Below, piece by piece: positions 27,803-35,992 of a stretch of 64,000 bases of DNA. Within the stretch, counting starts at the first letter, position 1. Each line of letters starts with the position of its first letter. The position numbers and the translations under genes are program-made. Source of the stretch: Serinicoccus sediminis (GTDB lineage: Bacteria > Actinomycetota > Actinomycetes > Actinomycetales > Dermatophilaceae); assembly GCF_004153545.1 (NCBI RefSeq), contig NZ_SDVA01000003.1:1-64000 (forward strand). Direction: 5' to 3'. The notes under the pieces were generated by a model. It worked only from the letters and a program-made list of their open reading frames with translations. It was not told the origin of the DNA and did no database searches.

Positions 27803-28921
27803 ATGCGCTCCCACTCCATCGCAGTGCTGCCCGGTGACGGCGTCGGTCCGGAGGTGACCGCGGCGGCCCTGGAGGTCCTCGACGCAGCGCAGGAGGTCTT
27901 CGGCTTCAGCACCGAGCGCACCGACGTCCCCCTCGGCGCCGACCACTACCTGGAGACCGGCGACCTGCTCACCGACGACATGGTCGAGCGGCTGCGCGCG
28001 CACGACGCCATCCTCTTCGGCGCGATCGGCAGCCCCCGGGTACGCCCGGGGGTGCTGGAGCGCGGCATCATCCTCGCGCTGCGGGGGGCCATGCGGCAGG
28101 CGATCAACCTGCGCCCGGTGCGGCTCTACCCCGGGGTGCCGACGCCGGTCGACGGGCTCACGCCGCAGCGCTGCGACCTCGTCGTCGTCCGGGAGAACAC
28201 CGAGGGCTCCTACGTCGCCGAGGGCAGCGCGGTCCACCGCGGGACACCGGCCTGGACGGCGGTGCAGGAGTCGGTCAACACCTGGTATGCCGTGGAGCGG
28301 GCCGTCGACTTCGCCTACCGGCTCGCGTCGGTCCGCCGGAAGCGGCTGACGCTGTGCCACAAGACCAACGTGCTGGTCGAGGCCGGTGCCCTGTGGTCGG
28401 CGGTCGTCGAGGAGGTGGGCCAGCGCTACCCGGACGTCGAGACCGACTACGTCCACGTCGACGCCATGTGCATGCACCTGCCGGTGAGCCCGGAACGCTT
28501 CGACGTGGTCGTGACCGACAACCTCTTCGGCGACATCGTCACCGACCTGGGGGCGGTGCTGCAGGGCGGGCTGGGGGTGGCCGCCAGCGGCAACCTGCAC
28601 CTGGGCGGCGAGGCGCCCAGCATGTTCGAGCCCGTCCACGGCTCGGCCCCCGACATCGCCGGGCGCGGCTGGGCCAACCCGGCCGGTGCCTGCCTCTCGC
28701 TGGCACTCATGCTGGGCCACCTGGGCGAGGGTGAGGCGGCGGCGTCGGTCGAGGCGGCCACGGCGCGGGTCCTCGCCGACCTGCCGGCGCTCGCCGGTGA
28801 AGGCATGGGGGCGAGCACGGCCGAGCTGGGCCAGCGGGTCGCGGCCCTCGTGCGGGACGGTTCCACGCCGGCGGTCGAGGGCAGCCTCATGAGCCAGCTC
28901 GCCCGGGTGATGTCGCCGTGA
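27803..28921 (+). CDS. leuB: 3-isopropylmalate dehydrogenase
   Basis: 372 residues. It oxidises and decarboxylates 3-isopropylmalate with NAD+, the third leucine step. Signatures: [12 protein letters not shown] at the N-terminus, [23 protein letters not shown], and the metal/NAD region [20 protein letters not shown] and [24 protein letters not shown] stands before the ATG at 27803. The final codons contain the start of alr (GTGA overlap), so leuB, alr, tsaE and a phosphatase gene form one overlapping run. Confidence 0.97.
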   Translation: MRSHSIAVLPGDGVGPEVTAAALEVLDAAQEVFGFSTERTDVPLGADHYLETGDLLTDDMVERLRAHDAILFGAIGSPRVRPGVLERGIILALRGAMRQAINLRPVRLYPGVPTPVDGLTPQRCDLVVVRENTEGSYVAEGSAVHRGTPAWTAVQESVNTWYAVERAVDFAYRLASVRRKRLTLCHKTNVLVEAGALWSAVVEEVGQRYPDVETDYVHVDAMCMHLPVSPERFDVVVTDNLFGDIVTDLGAVLQGGLGVAASGNLHLGGEAPSMFEPVHGSAPDIAGRGWANPAGACLSLALMLGHLGEGEAAASVEAATARVLADLPALAGEGMGASTAELGQRVAALVRDGSTPAVEGSLMSQLARVMSP

Positions 28922-30099
28922 GCGACCCGGACCCGGGCCCCTGGCCGGCACAGGTCACCGTCGACCTGGACGCCATCGCCCACAACGTGGGCGTGCTCCG
29001 CGAGCGCGCCGGATCCGCCGAGGTGATGGCCGTGGTCAAGGCGGACGCCTACGGCCACGGGCTGGTGCCCAGCGCCCGCGCCGCGCTCGCCGGCGGCGCG
29101 GCGGCGCTCGGGGTCGCCCAGCCGGCGGAGGCGCTGGCCCTGCGGCAGGCGGGGGTGCAGGCGCCGGTCCTCTGCTGGCTGCTGACGCCCGCGGTCGACG
29201 CGGACGCGCTGCTCGCGGCCGACGTCCAGGTGGCGGCCTCGGCGCCCTGGGCGCTGGACCTGCTCGCGGCCGCGGCCCGGCGGTCGGGTCGTCCCGCGCA
29301 GGTGCAGCTCAAGGCGGACACCGGCCTGGCCCGCGGTGGCGCCTTCGCGCTGCCGGTGACGGACGGCGACCCGCGCACCGACTTCGAGGCCCTCGTCCGG
29401 CACGCCGCCGTGCTGGCCGCCGAGGGGGCGGTCCGGGTCGTCGGGGTGTTCTCCCACTTCGCCTACGCCGACGCCCCGGGCCACCCCACCGTCCGGGCGC
29501 AGCGGGAGGCCTTCGCCGACGCGGTACGCCTCGCCGAGGGGGCGGGCCTGCACCTCGAGGTGCGTCACCTCAGCAACTCGGCCGCCACCCTCACCACGCC
29601 GGGTGCCGCGTGGGACATGGTCCGGCCGGGGCTGGCGGTCTACGGTCTCTCTCCGGTCCCCGACGTCGCCTCGGCCGCCGACCTCGGCCTGCGTCCGGCC
29701 ATGACCGTGAGCGCGCAGGTCGCCGTGGCCAAGCGGGTCCCGGCGGGGCAGGGGGTCTCCTACGGTCACACCTACGCCCCCGAGCGGGCCACCACGGTCG
29801 TCGACGTCCCGGTCGGGTATGCCGACGGGGTGCCCCGCCACGCGTCCAACGTCGGCCCGGTGCAGGTGGGTGGGCGGAGGTTCCGGGTGTCGGGCCGCGT
29901 CTGCATGGACCAGTTCGTGGTCGACGTCGGCGACCTGCCGGTGCAGGCGGGCGACGAGGTGGTCCTCTTCGGCACGGGGGCCGACGGGGCACCGACGGCC
30001 CAGGACTGGGCCGAGGCGGCCGGCACCATCAGCTACGAGATCGTCAGCAGGTTCGGGCCACGGCTGCCCCGCCGCCACGTCGGGCAGGCGGGACGGTGA
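28918..30099 (+). CDS. alr: Alanine racemase
   Basis: 393 residues. It makes D-alanine for peptidoglycan with pyridoxal phosphate. The N-terminal barrel carries the PLP lysine in [18 protein letters not shown]; the C-terminal beta domain has [11 protein letters not shown] and the catalytic Tyr region [19 protein letters not shown] and SNSAATLT are further family blocks. The GTG at 28918 overlaps the leuB stop. Its own stop overlaps the tsaE start. In many actinobacteria alr follows nnr directly; here the leucine block is inserted between them. Confidence 0.96.
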   Translation: MSDPDPGPWPAQVTVDLDAIAHNVGVLRERAGSAEVMAVVKADAYGHGLVPSARAALAGGAAALGVAQPAEALALRQAGVQAPVLCWLLTPAVDADALLAADVQVAASAPWALDLLAAAARRSGRPAQVQLKADTGLARGGAFALPVTDGDPRTDFEALVRHAAVLAAEGAVRVVGVFSHFAYADAPGHPTVRAQREAFADAVRLAEGAGLHLEVRHLSNSAATLTTPGAAWDMVRPGLAVYGLSPVPDVASAADLGLRPAMTVSAQVAVAKRVPAGQGVSYGHTYAPERATTVVDVPVGYADGVPRHASNVGPVQVGGRRFRVSGRVCMDQFVVDVGDLPVQAGDEVVLFGTGADGAPTAQDWAEAAGTISYEIVSRFGPRLPRRHVGQAGR

Positions 30100-30575
30100 A
30101 CGGCCCCGTGGAGCTGCCCACCGCCGACGACACCCGTGCCCTGGGCCGGCGCCTCGGGTCGCGGCTCCGGGCCGGCGACCTCGTGGTCCTCACCGGCGAC
30201 CTGGGTGCGGGCAAGACCACCTTCACCCAGGGCCTGGGGGAGGGGCTGGGGGTCCGGGGGCCGGTGACCTCGCCGACCTTCGTCATCGCCCGCGTGCACC
30301 CCTCGACGGTCGGGGGCCCGGACCTGGTCCACGTCGACGCCTACCGCCTGGGGGACGGTGCCGAGCTCGACGACCTCGACCTCGACACCTCCCTCGAGGA
30401 GTCCGTGACCGTGGTCGAGTGGGGGGAGGGGCTCGCCGAGGTGCTCGCGCAGGACCGGCTGGAGGTCCTGCTGCAGCGCTCGGGCAGCGACGCCGCCGAC
30501 GACCAGACCCGCACCGCCGTGCTGCGGGGCCAGGGCCCGAGGTGGGCGCAGGCCGTGCTGGAGGAGGAGCGGTGA
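30096..30575 (+). CDS. tsaE: tRNA (N6-threonylcarbamoyladenosine37) ATPase subunit TsaE
   Basis: 159 residues. TsaE is the P-loop ATPase that resets the TsaB-TsaD complex during t6A37 synthesis. The Walker A motif is LTGDLGAGKTTFTQGLG near residue 32, followed by TSPTFVIARVH, LVHVDAYRLGD and VTVVEWGEGLAEVL. Its GTG overlaps the alr stop and its stop overlaps the next GTG. The usual next genes tsaB, rimI and tsaD are not in this window; tsaC, the other t6A gene, lies 25 kb away. Confidence 0.93.
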   Translation: MNGPVELPTADDTRALGRRLGSRLRAGDLVVLTGDLGAGKTTFTQGLGEGLGVRGPVTSPTFVIARVHPSTVGGPDLVHVDAYRLGDGAELDDLDLDTSLEESVTVVEWGEGLAEVLAQDRLEVLLQRSGSDAADDQTRTAVLRGQGPRWAQAVLEEER

Positions 30576-31147
30576 GCGGGACCCCGACCATCCTCGTCGT
30601 CTGCACCGGCAACGTCTGCCGGTCCCCGATGCTCGAGCGGCTGCTCCAGCGCGAGGTCGACGCCGCGCACGGGTCCGGTGTCGTCTCGGTCCGCTCGGCC
30701 GGCACCAGGGCCCTGGTGGGCTCGCCCATGGACGAGCGCTCCGCGCAGCTGCTCGAGCGGCTGGGCGGCGACCCGGAGGGCTTCGCGGCCCGGGCGCTGA
30801 GCGAGCAGGTCGTGGCGGGGGCCGACCTGGTCCTCACCGCGACGCCGGAGCACCGGTCCGCCGTGGTCAGCCTGGACCCCCGCGCGCTGCGGCGCACCTT
30901 CACGGTGCACGAGCTCGCCGCCCTGTGCAGCGCCGTCCCGGACGACCGGCTGCCCCGCTGGGAGGAGCCGGCGGGGGCGCTCGCGGCGCTGGCCGAGGCC
31001 GCGCGGGCCCGGCGTGGTGAGGTCGGGAGGCCACCGACGACCGGTCTGGTCGACCCGTTCCGCCGGTCCGACGAGGTGTATGCCGAGCTCGAGCAGCAGG
31101 TGCGCGAGGTCCTGCCCGACCTGGCCCGGGCCCTGCGTCAGCGCTGA
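30572..31147 (+). CDS. Low-molecular-weight protein tyrosine phosphatase
   Basis: 191 residues. The P-loop CTGNVCRSP (C-x5-R-S) is at the N-terminus and the general-acid Asp appears in the C-terminal LVDPFRRSDEVY. LMW phosphatases of the Wzb/PtpA type dephosphorylate tyrosine kinases that control exopolysaccharide export. The polyprenyl-phosphate sugar transferase 0.6 kb downstream supports an exopolysaccharide role (inference). It is coupled to tsaE through a GTGA overlap. The middle (Ala/Arg-rich, about 125-150) is longer than in short LMW-PTPs. It overlaps the convergent S26 peptidase by 10 bp. Confidence 0.88.
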   Translation: MSGTPTILVVCTGNVCRSPMLERLLQREVDAAHGSGVVSVRSAGTRALVGSPMDERSAQLLERLGGDPEGFAARALSEQVVAGADLVLTATPEHRSAVVSLDPRALRRTFTVHELAALCSAVPDDRLPRWEEPAGALAALAEAARARRGEVGRPPTTGLVDPFRRSDEVYAELEQQVREVLPDLARALRQR

Positions 31148-31515
31148 GCGGCGCGGGCCGCCCGGCGTAGGCGACGTGGCCCCCGGAGGGGCCGGAGGCG
31201 GGGCAGGCGGAGCAGGGCCACCGCCACCAGCGCGTCCGGCGCCAGGTGGCCGAGCTGTCGGGAGTCCGTGCCGGCACCGTCGGAGCGCACCCAGAGCGCA
31301 CCATCACCGCGCAGGGACGTGAGCCTCTTGACGGCCACCGGCCGAGGGGCGCCGGCCCGGTCGGGTGGCAGCGTGACGACGACGACCGCACCGACCCTGG
31401 GCGACCCCCCGTGCAGGACGAGCACCGTGTCCCCGGCCCGGAGGGTGGGTTCCATGGACGAGCCCACGACCCTGGCGAGGCCGAGCCGGCGGGGTCGGTT
31501 CCGGGGAGGAGGCAC
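31138..31515 (-). CDS. S26 family signal-peptidase-like protein
   Basis: About 125 residues. The short S24/S26 core has the catalytic Ser in VVGSSMEPTLRAGD and the general-base Lys in PVAVKRLTSL, with the expected spacing; SDGAGTDSRQLGHL fits the substrate-binding end. No transmembrane anchor is seen with the chosen start, so it differs from housekeeping LepB; it resembles the small proteases that process nickel superoxide dismutase or similar single substrates. GTG at 31515 is chosen because a TACGGT box stands 7 nt before it (leaderless type). A longer frame upstream to 31602 has no start signal. Confidence 0.75.
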   Translation of the reverse strand: MPPPRNRPRRLGLARVVGSSMEPTLRAGDTVLVLHGGSPRVGAVVVVTLPPDRAGAPRPVAVKRLTSLRGDGALWVRSDGAGTDSRQLGHLAPDALVAVALLRLPRLRPLRGPRRLRRAARAAQR

Positions 31516-31522
31516 GAGCGCT

Positions 31523-31528
31523 ACCGTA
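31523..31528 (-). promoter_or_regulatory. Leaderless promoter -10 of the S26 peptidase gene
   Basis: On the minus strand TACGGT ends 7 nt before the GTG at 31515, with no ribosome site between. Confidence 0.45.
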
Positions 31529-31633
31529 GGGCACGCAGGGTGAGCGCCGGACGACCACTGGGCAGACCGGGGGGAAGCAGCAGAGGTCCGGCAGGGAAAC
31601 ACCGGGGGCGATCGGGGTAGACGTACCCGACGG

Positions 31634-31663
31634 TTGAGTGGTTAACTGAGAAGTAGGTAAAGA
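31634..31663 (+). promoter_or_regulatory. AT-rich promoter region of the sugar transferase gene
   Basis: TTGAGT (31634-31639) and TAAAGA (31658-31663) are 18 bp apart in the most AT-rich 80 bp of the window (about 31610-31690), which contrasts sharply with its surroundings. AAGGAG at 31670 follows. Confidence 0.45.
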
Positions 31664-31725
31664 TTTGGCAAGGAGATTTGCTCTGGGGAGAGCATTCTTC
31701 GCGCAGGGACAGGCAGGCAACTCCC

Positions 31726-33285
31726 GTGACCGTGATCACAGGCACAGCACCAGGAACCGTACTCAGAGACACGCAGGACACCAGCGTGTCCCGCGTCTTC
31801 GACGCACGACCCTTCGTCATGCCCGACGCGCTGCGGCCGTCGGAAGGCTTCCCGCACGGTGGCCGCAAGGCGCCGCACCGGGCCCGTCGCTACCTCAGCG
31901 GCTACCTCACCACGCTCAAGATGCTGGACCTGGTCCTGGTGACCGTGGCGGTCCTCGTCGCCTACTTCGCCCGGTTCGGGCCGGACGAGCGGACGGTGAG
32001 CGGGGCCGGCATCGGCTACGGCTACGTCGCCCTGGCCCTGGTGGTGGCCTGGATCCTCTCGTTGAACATTCAACGTGCCTACGACGGGCGCACCGTCGGG
32101 CACGGCGCCCAGGAGTACCGCCAGGTCTTCCAGGGCTCGACCTGGGTCTTCGCCGCGCTGGCGATCCTCGGGTTCGCCTTCCAGATCGAGTTCGCGCGCG
32201 GGTTCGTCCTGCTGGCCTACCCGATCGGCACGTTGCTCCTGCTGACGGGTCGCTGGGGCGCCCGACGGTGGCTGGTCAGCCGACGCAAGAGCGGTGAGCT
32301 GTCCGACCGGGTCATCCTCGTCGGCGACGCCGACCACGTGGCCGGCCTCGTCGGGGCGCTGCGACGCGCCCCGGACGCCGGCTACCAGGTCCTCGGCGCC
32401 TGTGTGGACGACGCCAGCGGCGAGGTCGCCGGGGTGCCGGTGCTGGGGCCGGAGTCCGATGTGCTCCTCATGGCCTTCGAGCACCACGTCGACGTCGTCG
32501 CGGTCTCCTCCTCGGCGGGTCTGGGCACCACGGGCCTGCGTCAGCTCGGCTGGGCCCTCGAGGCCACCGACATCGACCTCGTGGTCGCGCCCGGGATCAT
32601 GGACGTGGCCGGCCCGCGGGTGCTGACGCGACCGGTGCAGGGGCTACCGCTCATCCACGTCGAGGCCCCCCGCTTCGTCGGCCCGGCGCGGGTCCTCAAG
32701 AACGTCATGGACCGCCTCGCCGCCGTGGCCGTCACCCTGCTCCTCGGCCCGGTCATGCTGGCCGTGGCCCTCGCCGTGAAGCTGGAGGACCGGGGGCCGG
32801 TGCTCTTCCGGCAGGAGCGCGTGGGCCAGGACGGCCGCACCTTCTCGATGTTCAAGTTCCGCAGCATGGTGCTCGACGCGGAGGCCCGCCTGGCCGACCT
32901 GGCGGCCGCCAACGAGGGGTCCGGTCCGCTGTTCAAGATGCACCACGACCCCAGGGTCACCAAGGTGGGTGCCTTCATCCGGCGGTACTCCCTCGACGAG
33001 CTGCCGCAGCTGCTCAACGTGCTCCGGGGCGAGATGAGCCTCGTCGGGCCCCGGCCGCCGCTGCCCCGCGAGGTGGCGGAGTACGCCGAGGACACCCACC
33101 GCAGGCTCCTCGTGCGACCCGGGATGACGGGGCTGTGGCAGATCAGCGGACGCAGCGACCTGTCCTGGGACGAGGCGGTCCGTCTGGACCTCTACTACGT
33201 GGAGAACTGGAACCCCATCCTCGACCTCATGATCATGTGGCGCACGGCGCGCGTGGTGGTGAGCACCGAGAGCGGGGCCTACTGA
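31726..33285 (+). CDS. Polyprenyl-phosphate hexose-1-phosphate transferase (WbaP/CpsE type)
   Basis: About 519 residues. The N-terminal half has four transmembrane helices and a CoA-binding-like domain (DRVILVGDADHVAGLVGAL). The last 200 residues are the bacterial sugar transferase domain: MDRLAAVAVTLLLGPVMLAVALAVK helix, GPVLFRQERVGQDGRTFSMFKFRSMV, KVGAFIRRYSLDELPQLLNVLRGEMSLVGPRPPLP (in parts) and PGMTGLWQISGRSDLSWDEAV. It loads a sugar-1-phosphate on undecaprenyl phosphate to begin exopolysaccharide or glycan synthesis. The start is unsure: GTG at 31726, or TTG at 31678 two bases after AAGGAG, or the later ATG at 31820. Confidence 0.88.
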   Translation: MTVITGTAPGTVLRDTQDTSVSRVFDARPFVMPDALRPSEGFPHGGRKAPHRARRYLSGYLTTLKMLDLVLVTVAVLVAYFARFGPDERTVSGAGIGYGYVALALVVAWILSLNIQRAYDGRTVGHGAQEYRQVFQGSTWVFAALAILGFAFQIEFARGFVLLAYPIGTLLLLTGRWGARRWLVSRRKSGELSDRVILVGDADHVAGLVGALRRAPDAGYQVLGACVDDASGEVAGVPVLGPESDVLLMAFEHHVDVVAVSSSAGLGTTGLRQLGWALEATDIDLVVAPGIMDVAGPRVLTRPVQGLPLIHVEAPRFVGPARVLKNVMDRLAAVAVTLLLGPVMLAVALAVKLEDRGPVLFRQERVGQDGRTFSMFKFRSMVLDAEARLADLAAANEGSGPLFKMHHDPRVTKVGAFIRRYSLDELPQLLNVLRGEMSLVGPRPPLPREVAEYAEDTHRRLLVRPGMTGLWQISGRSDLSWDEAVRLDLYYVENWNPILDLMIMWRTARVVVSTESGAY

Positions 33286-33298
33286 CCGGGTGCTCGGC

Positions 33299-33304
33299 TA
33301 GGGT
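33299..33304 (+). promoter_or_regulatory. Leaderless promoter -10 of pheA
   Basis: TAGGGT ends 6 nt before the GTG at 33311; no ribosome site precedes the start. Confidence 0.5.
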
Positions 33305-33310
33305 GCCGGG

Positions 33311-34219
33311 GTGACCTCGCGCATCGCCTACCTCGGTCCCCCCGGCACCTTCACCGAGCAGGCGGTGCGGCAGTGGGACACCGCGGCGGAGCACGAGGCG
33401 ACGCCCGTGCCGACCGTGGCCGAGGCCGTCCAGCGGTTGGTGTCGGGGGAGGCCGACGCCGCCGTCGTCCCGTTCGAGAACTCGGTCGAGGGGTCGGTCC
33501 CCGCGACCCTGCAGGCCCTGCTCGACCAGGACCGCGTGCGCGTCGTGGAGGAGATCCTCGTCGAGGTGCAGTTCGACCTGCTGGCCCGCCCGGGGACGGG
33601 CCTGGACGACGTGCGGGTGGTGGCCACCCACCCCCACGCGGCGGCCCAGACGCGTGGCTGGTCGGCCCGGCACCTCCCGGACGCGCAGCTGGTGCCGGAG
33701 TCGTCCACGGCGCGGGCCGCGCAGGCGGTCGCCGAGGGGACCTACGACGCCGCCATCGCCTCCACCGAGGCCGCGAGGTCCTACGGCCTGGACCGGCTGG
33801 CCGAGCGCATCGCCGACCGGGCCGGCGCCCTCACCCGCTTCGTCGTGCTGCGGCACGGCACCCCGCTGGGGGCACCGACCGGCGCCGACCGCACGACCCT
33901 AGTGGCCCTCATCTGGCAGAACCGGCCCGGCGCGCTGCTGGAGCTGCTCGAGCAGTTCGCGGTCCGAGGGATCGACCTCACCCGGCTGGAGTCCCGCCCG
34001 ACGGGCGAGGGTCTGGGGGAGTACTGCTTCTGGATCGACGCCGACGGCCACGCCTCCGAACCACGGATGAGCGAGGCGCTGCTGGGGCTGCGCCGCACCT
34101 GCCGGGACGTGCGGTTCCTCGGCTCCTACCCGCGGGCCGACAAGAAGGTCGGGCCGGTGCCCGTGCACGCCGACGAGCAGGCCTACGCCGAGGCCCGCTC
34201 CTGGCTCGAGGGGCTGTGA
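33311..34219 (+). CDS. pheA: Prephenate dehydratase
   Basis: 302 residues. It converts prephenate to phenylpyruvate for phenylalanine. The catalytic domain shows AYLGPPGTFTEQA, VPFENSVEGSV, ATHPHAAAQ and the diagnostic LTRFVVL (TRF) motif. The C-terminal ACT domain has GALLELLEQFAVRGIDLTRLESRPT, the phenylalanine-sensing ESRP motif, so feedback inhibition is expected. It is monofunctional, with no chorismate mutase domain. The GTG at 33311 is 25 bp after the sugar transferase and seems to be read from its own leaderless promoter. Confidence 0.95.
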   Translation: MTSRIAYLGPPGTFTEQAVRQWDTAAEHEATPVPTVAEAVQRLVSGEADAAVVPFENSVEGSVPATLQALLDQDRVRVVEEILVEVQFDLLARPGTGLDDVRVVATHPHAAAQTRGWSARHLPDAQLVPESSTARAAQAVAEGTYDAAIASTEAARSYGLDRLAERIADRAGALTRFVVLRHGTPLGAPTGADRTTLVALIWQNRPGALLELLEQFAVRGIDLTRLESRPTGEGLGEYCFWIDADGHASEPRMSEALLGLRRTCRDVRFLGSYPRADKKVGPVPVHADEQAYAEARSWLEGL

Positions 34220-34225
34220 CGCGGG

Positions 34226-34246
34226 GGCCCTGCGACGAGCAGGGCC
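34226..34246. terminator. Bidirectional hairpin between pheA and the SGNH gene
   Basis: GGCCCTGC (34226-34233) pairs with GCAGGGCC (34239-34246) around GACGA, in the 52-bp gap between two convergent genes. Confidence 0.6.
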
Positions 34247-34271
34247 GCCGCTGCCGGGATGCGCAGGAGGC

Positions 34272-34943
34272 TCAGCCCTCCAGCCGGAGCCAGCCGGCCC
34301 ACCCGCCGTTGAGCACGAGCCAGGCCATCAGCCCGTAACCGGCCTGCCCCGGGTGCACGGTGTCCCCGGCGGCGAGGTCGGACTGCCACTGGTCGTGGCC
34401 CAGCAACGGGGTGAAGCAGTCGACGAAGGGGACCCCCCGCCGCGCGCACACGTCGGCGAGCGCGTCAGCCAGCGCCTGCAGCCTGGCGTTGACCTCGGCG
34501 TCGAGGGTGGGGGTGGGGCCCACGACGAAGGTGGCGATGCCCGTCGAGCTGGCCTCGTCGAGGACGTTGGCGAGGTTGAGCCGGGACCGGGCGGTGGTGA
34601 TGCCCTGGGCGACGTCCTCGGCGCCGACCCCGACGACGAGACGACGCTCGCCGCGCCCCTGCCAGCGGGGCGGGCACTCGGACCGCCAACGGTTCATCAC
34701 GTCGGCCGAGCTGGCGCCGCGGACCCCCAGGTTGTAGCTCGTGACGTCCGTGTCGGTGCCCCCGCGGTCGGTGCGGCCGACGACGCGGTTGACCCAGCCG
34801 AGGGCCTTGGGGTCGCCGTAGCCGGCGACGAACCCGTCGCCGACGAAGCACAGCCCGATGTCCCGCGGCCCGTCCGCGACCTGGAAGTCGGCGCTGGGGG
34901 TGTACTCCAGCTCGACCCGGCCGCCCTGGTCGGCCACGCTCAC
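34272..34943 (-). CDS. SGNH/GDSL-fold protein lacking the catalytic Ser (probable pseudoenzyme)
   Basis: About 223 residues. The fold is recognisable: block I CFVGDGFVAGYGDPKALGW, block II VTSYNLGVRGASS, block V DTVHPGQAGYGLMAW with the Asp and His of the triad. But in block I the nucleophile of GDS is Gly (GDG, codon GGG), and in block III the GxND Asn is replaced (GVGAEDV). Esterase activity is therefore unlikely by the usual mechanism; it may bind ligand or partner. The GTG at 34943 overlaps the stop of the tandem GNAT gene, so it is the third gene of the kgd operon. Confidence 0.8.
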   Translation of the reverse strand: MSVADQGGRVELEYTPSADFQVADGPRDIGLCFVGDGFVAGYGDPKALGWVNRVVGRTDRGGTDTDVTSYNLGVRGASSADVMNRWRSECPPRWQGRGERRLVVGVGAEDVAQGITTARSRLNLANVLDEASSTGIATFVVGPTPTLDAEVNARLQALADALADVCARRGVPFVDCFTPLLGHDQWQSDLAAGDTVHPGQAGYGLMAWLVLNGGWAGWLRLEG

Positions 34944-35992
34944 CGCGCGTCCTCCGGGTCGAGGCTCACCTGTCGGTGCCAGGACTGGGTGACGTAGCGG
35001 GTGTCCCAGCCCAGCGAGCGGTATAACCCGTCGGCACCGGTCGGGGAGTCGGCGTCCACCTCCAGCCCGACCGAGGCCCGGCCCCGGGCCGCGGCGTCGG
35101 CGATGACGGTGCGCAGCAGGCCCTTGGCGACGCCACGACCCCGTGCCCGGCGGTGCACCCCGATGTAGTCGATGTAGGAGCTGTCCGGCGAGGCCGTCCC
35201 GTCCTCGCCGATGCTGCCGCGGCTGATAGACGCCACGACCGCGCCGGCGGGCTCGCCGTCCACGGTGGCCAGCCACCAGTGGTCCCACCGGTGACCCGGG
35301 TCCTCGCGCAGGCGGGAGACGAACTCGTCGAAGGTCTCGCGGTAGGAGTTGAAGTGGTCGGCGAAGGACTCCTCCAGGACGAGGTGGACGGCCCGCAGGT
35401 CCTCCTCGTCCGGCATACCCACGCCGTCGTCCTGGCGCACCCGGAAGATCTCGACGCCTTCGCGCAGCTCAGGCGTCCCCGCGTCGACCGTGCGGTCGAC
35501 CGGCCGGGTCATCTGCCACCAGTCGCGCACGTGCTCGTAGCCGGCGGCCCGGAGCCAGCGCTGCTGGCGCTCGTCGTCGGCGAAGGCGCCGGAGTCGAGC
35601 TGGGTGCGCTCCATGCCGCGCTCGTCGAGCAGCTCGCGGCCCAGCTCCTGGACCCGGTCGAAGGCCCACGCGGCCAGCGGGTCGGCCTGCTCGTCCGGCA
35701 GGTCGGGGTCGATGGTCACGCCGACCAGCACGCGACCGGCCGCCCGGTCGTGCAGGCTCAACCAGGCTCGCGCCGTGCCGTCGGCGTCGCGCACCATCTC
35801 GTGGCGGTGCGTGCTGGCGCCCCGACCGCTCACCTCGGCGCGGACCGCGTCACTCTGCGCGCCGGGCCACCCGCGGGCCTCGTGCTCGTGCCGCCGCAGC
35901 AGTCGGACCAGGTCGTCCAGGTCCGAGTCCTGCGGGCTGTACGCCGACATGCCCTCCGGGAGGGGTGCCGGGGCGTGCGTCGCGGCGCTCAT
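34940..35992 (-). CDS. Tandem GNAT acetyltransferase
   Basis: About 350 residues built from two GNAT domains. The first (about 15-175) is degenerate; the second (about 190-350) has the acetyl-CoA site in YIDYIGVHRRARGRGVAKGLLRTVIADAAARG (split: RRARGRGVAKGLL is the R/Q-x2-G-x-G/A loop) and ends GLYRSLGWDTRYVTQSW. Two-domain GNATs of this length include mycothiol synthase MshD, but the substrate here is unknown and the linkage to kgd does not suggest mycothiol. The ATG at 35992 overlaps the kgd stop (ATGA). A second Met 14 codons in could be the start. Confidence 0.8.
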   Translation of the reverse strand: MSAATHAPAPLPEGMSAYSPQDSDLDDLVRLLRRHEHEARGWPGAQSDAVRAEVSGRGASTHRHEMVRDADGTARAWLSLHDRAAGRVLVGVTIDPDLPDEQADPLAAWAFDRVQELGRELLDERGMERTQLDSGAFADDERQQRWLRAAGYEHVRDWWQMTRPVDRTVDAGTPELREGVEIFRVRQDDGVGMPDEEDLRAVHLVLEESFADHFNSYRETFDEFVSRLREDPGHRWDHWWLATVDGEPAGAVVASISRGSIGEDGTASPDSSYIDYIGVHRRARGRGVAKGLLRTVIADAAARGRASVGLEVDADSPTGADGLYRSLGWDTRYVTQSWHRQVSLDPEDAR

